From contig NZ_CP035501.1 in the NCBI RefSeq assembly GCF_004135585.1, forward strand, positions 1,661,001-1,725,000: a DNA stretch of 64,000 nucleotides, read 5' to 3'. Below, piece after piece: positions 61,048-64,000 of this stretch. The translations under genes were made by a program, and so were the position numbers. This stretch comes from Sphingosinicella sp. BN140058. GTDB lineage: Bacteria > Pseudomonadota > Alphaproteobacteria > Sphingomonadales > Sphingomonadaceae. Within the stretch, counting starts at the first letter, position 1. Every line of letters begins with the position of its first letter. Under the pieces are notes generated by a model. That model worked only from the letters and a program-made list of their open reading frames with translations, did no database searches and had not been told where the DNA came from.

Positions 61048-62163
61048 CTAAGCGCGGATTACGAGTTCGTCTCCGTCGGCATGGAAGCGGGTCGAAAGCC
61101 CTTCCGAGGCGGTGACCTCCTCAAGATAGGCGCGCACCCGCTCAAAGCGGGGATCGGCCGCGGCGAGCATCACGGGGGCGCTGTCGTCTTCGATCCAGGC
61201 TGGGAGGAAGCGTACCTCCGCGAGCCGTCCTTCGCGAACGACCAGTCTGGCGACACCGGTGATCCGCGTCTCCTCCGGCAGCATGTAGGCATTGTCCGGC
61301 GACCAGGACGAGTTGAGGCTGACGAGGTGGCGGAAGGAGGCCGAGCGGACGATCGCCGGATCCCAGACGTGCGGCTGCTCGATCGCGAAATTGCCGAGGC
61401 TGTAGAAGATCGGCCGCCCGCGATGGAGCTCGATCCCCTTCATGATGTGCGGATGGTGGCCGAAGATCCCATCGGCACCGGCGTCGATGAGGGCGTGGCC
61501 GGCGCGCCGCTGATAGTCGGCGAGTTCGCCCTTCACCATGTGGATGCCCCAGTGAAGCGAAACGATGACGATCTCCGCAGCGGCCCGCGCCGTCCGCACC
61601 ATGTCGATCAGCGCCTGGAGATCGCCGCCATGCGGTGCCGTGCGAATGCGAGCGGGTGTGCCGGGCTGATCGTGCTCGATCTGCTCGTAGAGCGTGTGGG
61701 CGCGAAGCGGGGCGCAGCCGGGACGGTCCGCCTCGGCCGCATAGCCCTCGGGCAGGATGGCGCTGGCGGCGATGAAGGCGACGCGCACACCGTTCCGTTC
61801 GAGAATGACCGGCTCCAGCGCCGACGCGAGATCCCGGCCGGCACCGCACAAGGTGATGTCGGCGGCCGCCATATGTGCGAGCGTGTCGTCGAACGCGTCA
61901 TAGCCCCAGTCGAGGCAATGATTGCCGGCGAAGGACATGACGTCGAAGCCGGCGTCCCGAAGCACCGGTGCCAGCCCGAGCGGCGCGCGCATCGCGAGCT
62001 TCGCGTTCGGCACCTTCGCGCCGCGGTCCGACACCGTGGTCTCGAGCTGGCCGAAGGTGAGGCCGCCGCGCAGCGTCTCCCGGCATCCCCTGAAGATCGA
62101 ACCCAGATCCGCGCGTCTGGCGCCGATATCGCCGACCCCCAGGATATCGAGATCGCCGATCAC
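61048..62163 (-). CDS. CapA-family metallophosphatase-like protein, no export signal
   Basis: 371 aa. Motifs of the CapA/PgsA family: ILGVGDIGARRADLGSIFRG, LETTVSDRGAKVPNAKL, GFDVMSFAGNHCLDWGYDAF (NHxxD), IVIVSLHWGIHMVKGELADY and DGIFGHHPHIMKGIELHRGR (GHHPH) plus FYSLGNFAIEQP. The GTG at 62163 overlaps the MFS stop by 4 bases (GTGA). Unlike CapA of capsule systems it has no membrane anchor or signal. Role may be an esterase/phosphatase on a transported compound. Confidence 0.88.
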   Translation of the reverse strand: MIGDLDILGVGDIGARRADLGSIFRGCRETLRGGLTFGQLETTVSDRGAKVPNAKLAMRAPLGLAPVLRDAGFDVMSFAGNHCLDWGYDAFDDTLAHMAAADITLCGAGRDLASALEPVILERNGVRVAFIAASAILPEGYAAEADRPGCAPLRAHTLYEQIEHDQPGTPARIRTAPHGGDLQALIDMVRTARAAAEIVIVSLHWGIHMVKGELADYQRRAGHALIDAGADGIFGHHPHIMKGIELHRGRPIFYSLGNFAIEQPHVWDPAIVRSASFRHLVSLNSSWSPDNAYMLPEETRITGVARLVVREGRLAEVRFLPAWIEDDSAPVMLAAADPRFERVRAYLEEVTASEGLSTRFHADGDELVIRA

Positions 62164-63443
62164 CGGGCGGCAGCAGCGGTCGCAGCCGGATGCTCGAACA
62201 GCCACAGGCGGATCAACAGCACGAGCAGGGCCGCGACCACCAGAATGCCGGCGATCAGCAGGGTCGGGCCGCCGAAGCCGCCGGTCTGCTCGCGCAGAAA
62301 GCCCATCAGATGCGGGATGACGAGGCCGCCGCCGCTGCCGGCGATGTTGATCGCGACCGCGCCGACCGCGAACGTGGCGGGCGTGAACAGAGAGGTCGGC
62401 AGGGCCCAGAAGGCGCCCTGCGCGGCGCCGAGACCCAATCCCGCGACGAACAGGGCGATCAGCCCGGGTATGCCGGGACCAAATGCGGCGGCGGCAAGGA
62501 TCGCGCCTGCGGTGACCGCGGCAGGCAGGCCGACATGCCAGAAACGCTCGCCGGTACGGTCGGAATGGGCCGAATTGGCGTAGATGCCGATGGCGACTCC
62601 GATCCAGGGCAAGGCGTTGACGAGACCGATCTCGAACGGCGTGAGCGCCGTCATCTGCTTCACCATCTGCGGCAGCCAGAACATGATGCCATAGGCCCCG
62701 GACAGAAGGCAGAACCAAAGCAGGGCGGAGGTCCAGACGATCGGCCGCGCCAGCACCGACCAGTCGTTGGCCTGCGCCTTGGCGCTGGTGTTGGCGGCGT
62801 TGCGGGCGAGCCAGTCCTTCTCGGAGGCGGAGAGCCAGCGCGCCGCGCCGGGCCGATCGGGGAAGTAGAAAAAGGCGGCGAAGCCGAGCAGAATCGTCGG
62901 CAGCGCTTCGGCAACGAACATCCAGCGCCAGCTCGACAGGCCGGCGAAGCTCGTTCCCATCAGCCATCCCGAGATCGGGCCGCCGATGACGATCGACAGC
63001 GGAATGGCGAGCATCGGCGTCGCGAAGGTGGTGGCGCGCTCGCGTTCGGTGGCGAACTGGCTGAGATAGAGGACGATGCCTGGTGCGAGCCCGCCTTCGG
63101 CGAAGCCGAGCAACACTCGCAGCACGTAGAATTGCATGTGGCTGTCGATGAACGCCATGCCGCCGGCGCAGCTTCCCCACAGGATCGCGCAGCCGCCGAG
63201 CCAGCGTCGCATGCCGATCCGCTGGAGCAGCAGCACGCTCGGATACTGGCCGGCGAGGAAACCGACGAAGAGGATCCCGGCACCGAAGCCATATTGGGTG
63301 GGCGTGAAGCCGAGTTCGGCGTTCATCCTCAGCGCGGCGAAGCTGATGTTGACCCGGTCGAGCGAGCTCAGCAGCATGAACAGGATCGTCGGGACGGCCA
63401 GCCGCCAGCGGATCTTGCGGGCAAGTTCGGCGCCGACGCTCAT
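62160..63443 (-). CDS. MFS transporter, anion:cation symporter (ACS) type
   Basis: 427 aa with 12 TM segments. ACS signatures: FMLLSSLDRVNISFAALRMN, GYPSVLLLQRIGMRRWLG-like QYPSVLLLQRIGMRRWL, LGFAEGGLAPGIVLYLSQF and SWRWMFVAEALPTILLG. Such carriers import organic acids such as sugar acids or hydroxyaromatics. The ATG at 63443 has GAGGAG 6 bases upstream. Co-transcribed with the CapA gene; divergent from mmgE/prpD with a LacI-type site between. Confidence 0.94.
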   Translation of the reverse strand: MSVGAELARKIRWRLAVPTILFMLLSSLDRVNISFAALRMNAELGFTPTQYGFGAGILFVGFLAGQYPSVLLLQRIGMRRWLGGCAILWGSCAGGMAFIDSHMQFYVLRVLLGFAEGGLAPGIVLYLSQFATERERATTFATPMLAIPLSIVIGGPISGWLMGTSFAGLSSWRWMFVAEALPTILLGFAAFFYFPDRPGAARWLSASEKDWLARNAANTSAKAQANDWSVLARPIVWTSALLWFCLLSGAYGIMFWLPQMVKQMTALTPFEIGLVNALPWIGVAIGIYANSAHSDRTGERFWHVGLPAAVTAGAILAAAAFGPGIPGLIALFVAGLGLGAAQGAFWALPTSLFTPATFAVGAVAINIAGSGGGLVIPHLMGFLREQTGGFGGPTLLIAGILVVAALLVLLIRLWLFEHPAATAAAAR

Positions 63444-63514
63444 CACATACTCCTCGTGAACAGGTTCGTCCGACCCGTTGTTGTGGACACAGGATTGCCG
63501 ATCAGGCAACACAG

Positions 63515-63528
63515 CGCAAGCGCTTACA
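63515..63528. promoter_or_regulatory. LacI-type site between the MFS and MmgE/PrpD genes
   Basis: CGCAAGCGCTTACA: perfect core AAGCGCTT with flanking G and C paired, mismatched at two outer positions. It lies 11 bases before the MmgE start and 72 from the MFS start, so a bound regulator could control both. Related to the site at 59650-59663. Confidence 0.5.
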
Positions 63529-63538
63529 TGGATCCACA

Positions 63539-64000
63539 ATGACCGAATCCAGCTTATCGGCGATCCTCGCCCGCCACATTGCCGAAACTTCCTACGCGGC
63601 CTTGCCGGCCGAAACCGTGGCGGCCGCGAAGCGCGCCCTGCTCGACGGCATCGGCGTGACCCTCGCCGCAAGCGGCATGAGCCGGGAGGCCGATCCGTTC
63701 GTCGCGCTCGCCTCCGTGCAGGCCGGCTCGTCCACCATCCTTGGCTACGGCACGCAGGTCCCGGCCGCAGCTGCGGCCTTCGCCAACGGCGCCCTCGCCC
63801 ACGCACTCGACTTCGAGGATGCGTTCGACGCCGCGCCGACGCACCCCAATGCCTCGCTGATCCCGGCGGCGCTCGCCGTCGCGGAGAGCCATGGTCCGGT
63901 AACTGGGGAAGAGCTGATCGCGGCGGTGGCGATCGGCTGCGATCTCGTCTGCCGCATCGGTCTCAGCCTCAGGCGGACAATGGAGGAAGGCGGCTGGTAC
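63539..64000 (+). CDS. MmgE/PrpD-family protein, 3' end outside window
   Basis: First 154 residues of a protein related to 2-methylcitrate dehydratase, cis-aconitate decarboxylase and immune-responsive protein IRG1. Segments AAKRALLDGIGVTLAASGMS, STILGYGTQVPAAAAAFANG, ALAHALDFEDAFDAAPTHPN and LAVAESHGPVTGEELIAAV match the family. The full protein is usually 440-500 aa. With an organic-acid carrier divergent to it, a dehydratase or decarboxylase of an imported acid is plausible. Confidence 0.9.
   Translation, partial: MTESSLSAILARHIAETSYAALPAETVAAAKRALLDGIGVTLAASGMSREADPFVALASVQAGSSTILGYGTQVPAAAAAFANGALAHALDFEDAFDAAPTHPNASLIPAALAVAESHGPVTGEELIAAVAIGCDLVCRIGLSLRRTMEEGGWY

Overview
The window looks like a chromosomal segment of a high-GC alphaproteobacterium, most likely from the Sphingomonadales. 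The reasons are the very GC-rich sequence with large antisense open frames, a TonB receptor of the proteobacterial TIGR01782 type, a Zur regulator next to a MerC-type membrane protein, a tight rplM-rpsI operon, and many short dispersed palindromic repeats. No rRNA or CRISPR array was seen. One tRNA (Gly, CCC anticodon) and one complete IS481-family insertion sequence are present.

Layout. 1-3.1 kb: an RND efflux pump (inner-membrane pump cut by the window edge, plus its lipoprotein adaptor). 3.2-4.7 kb: two unknown lipoproteins. 4.83-6.14 kb: IS481-family element with a 4-bp target duplication. 6.3-9.2 kb: tlyA and dxs. 9.4-11.9 kb: zur, a MerC-domain protein, ctaA and cutA. 11.9-14.0 kb: a protein with two retropepsin-like domains, then a DUF2975/XRE pair. 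14.5-15.6 kb: rplM-rpsI with a leader hairpin and a strong terminator. 15.9-18.7 kb: a regulator, DUF4166 protein and TIGR01777 epimerase group with two matching operator palindromes. 19.3-23.5 kb: a MarR-controlled EmrAB pump with an aldo/keto reductase. 23.8-24.8 kb: a tandem array that repeats the 3' end of the neighbouring DUF1499 gene together with a palindromic repeat.

25.8-37.3 kb is a carbohydrate locus: mannonate dehydratase, TonB receptor and GntR regulator on the minus strand; then on the plus strand a secreted double DUF1080 protein, two Tat-exported Gfo/Idh/MocA oxidoreductases and an ApbE flavin transferase; and a third, cytoplasmic Gfo/Idh/MocA protein facing them. The gene set suggests uptake of a uronate-containing glycoside and cleavage through 3-keto sugar intermediates.

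37.8-43.8 kb holds a TPR-PRMT-like methyltransferase, a Gdx/SugE exporter with a possible guanidine-II-like leader, tRNA-Gly followed by a 20-bp perfect hairpin, an HD-GYP protein and a small response regulator.

44.8-53.6 kb is a nitrite-assimilation locus: FNT nitrite channel, a PP2C-kinase fusion protein, the NasT (ANTAR) and NasS regulators, NirB, NirD and the siroheme enzyme CobA/SUMT, followed by a porin. Both the FNT gene and nirB have a leader with paired hairpins followed by an intrinsic terminator, and both leaders lie downstream of the same TTGC-N6-GCAA element. This fits transcription attenuation controlled by NasS/NasT. No nitrate reductase or nitrate transporter lies inside this stretch.

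54.9-59.5 kb: a membrane LytTR regulator facing a secreted esterase, a cupin/JmjC-like protein with two small membrane proteins, and small unknown genes. 59.7-64.0 kb: a cytochrome P450 with an atypical I-helix, a CapA-like protein, an ACS-family MFS transporter and an MmgE/PrpD protein cut by the window edge. LacI-type operator sequences sit in front of the P450 and between the MFS and MmgE genes.
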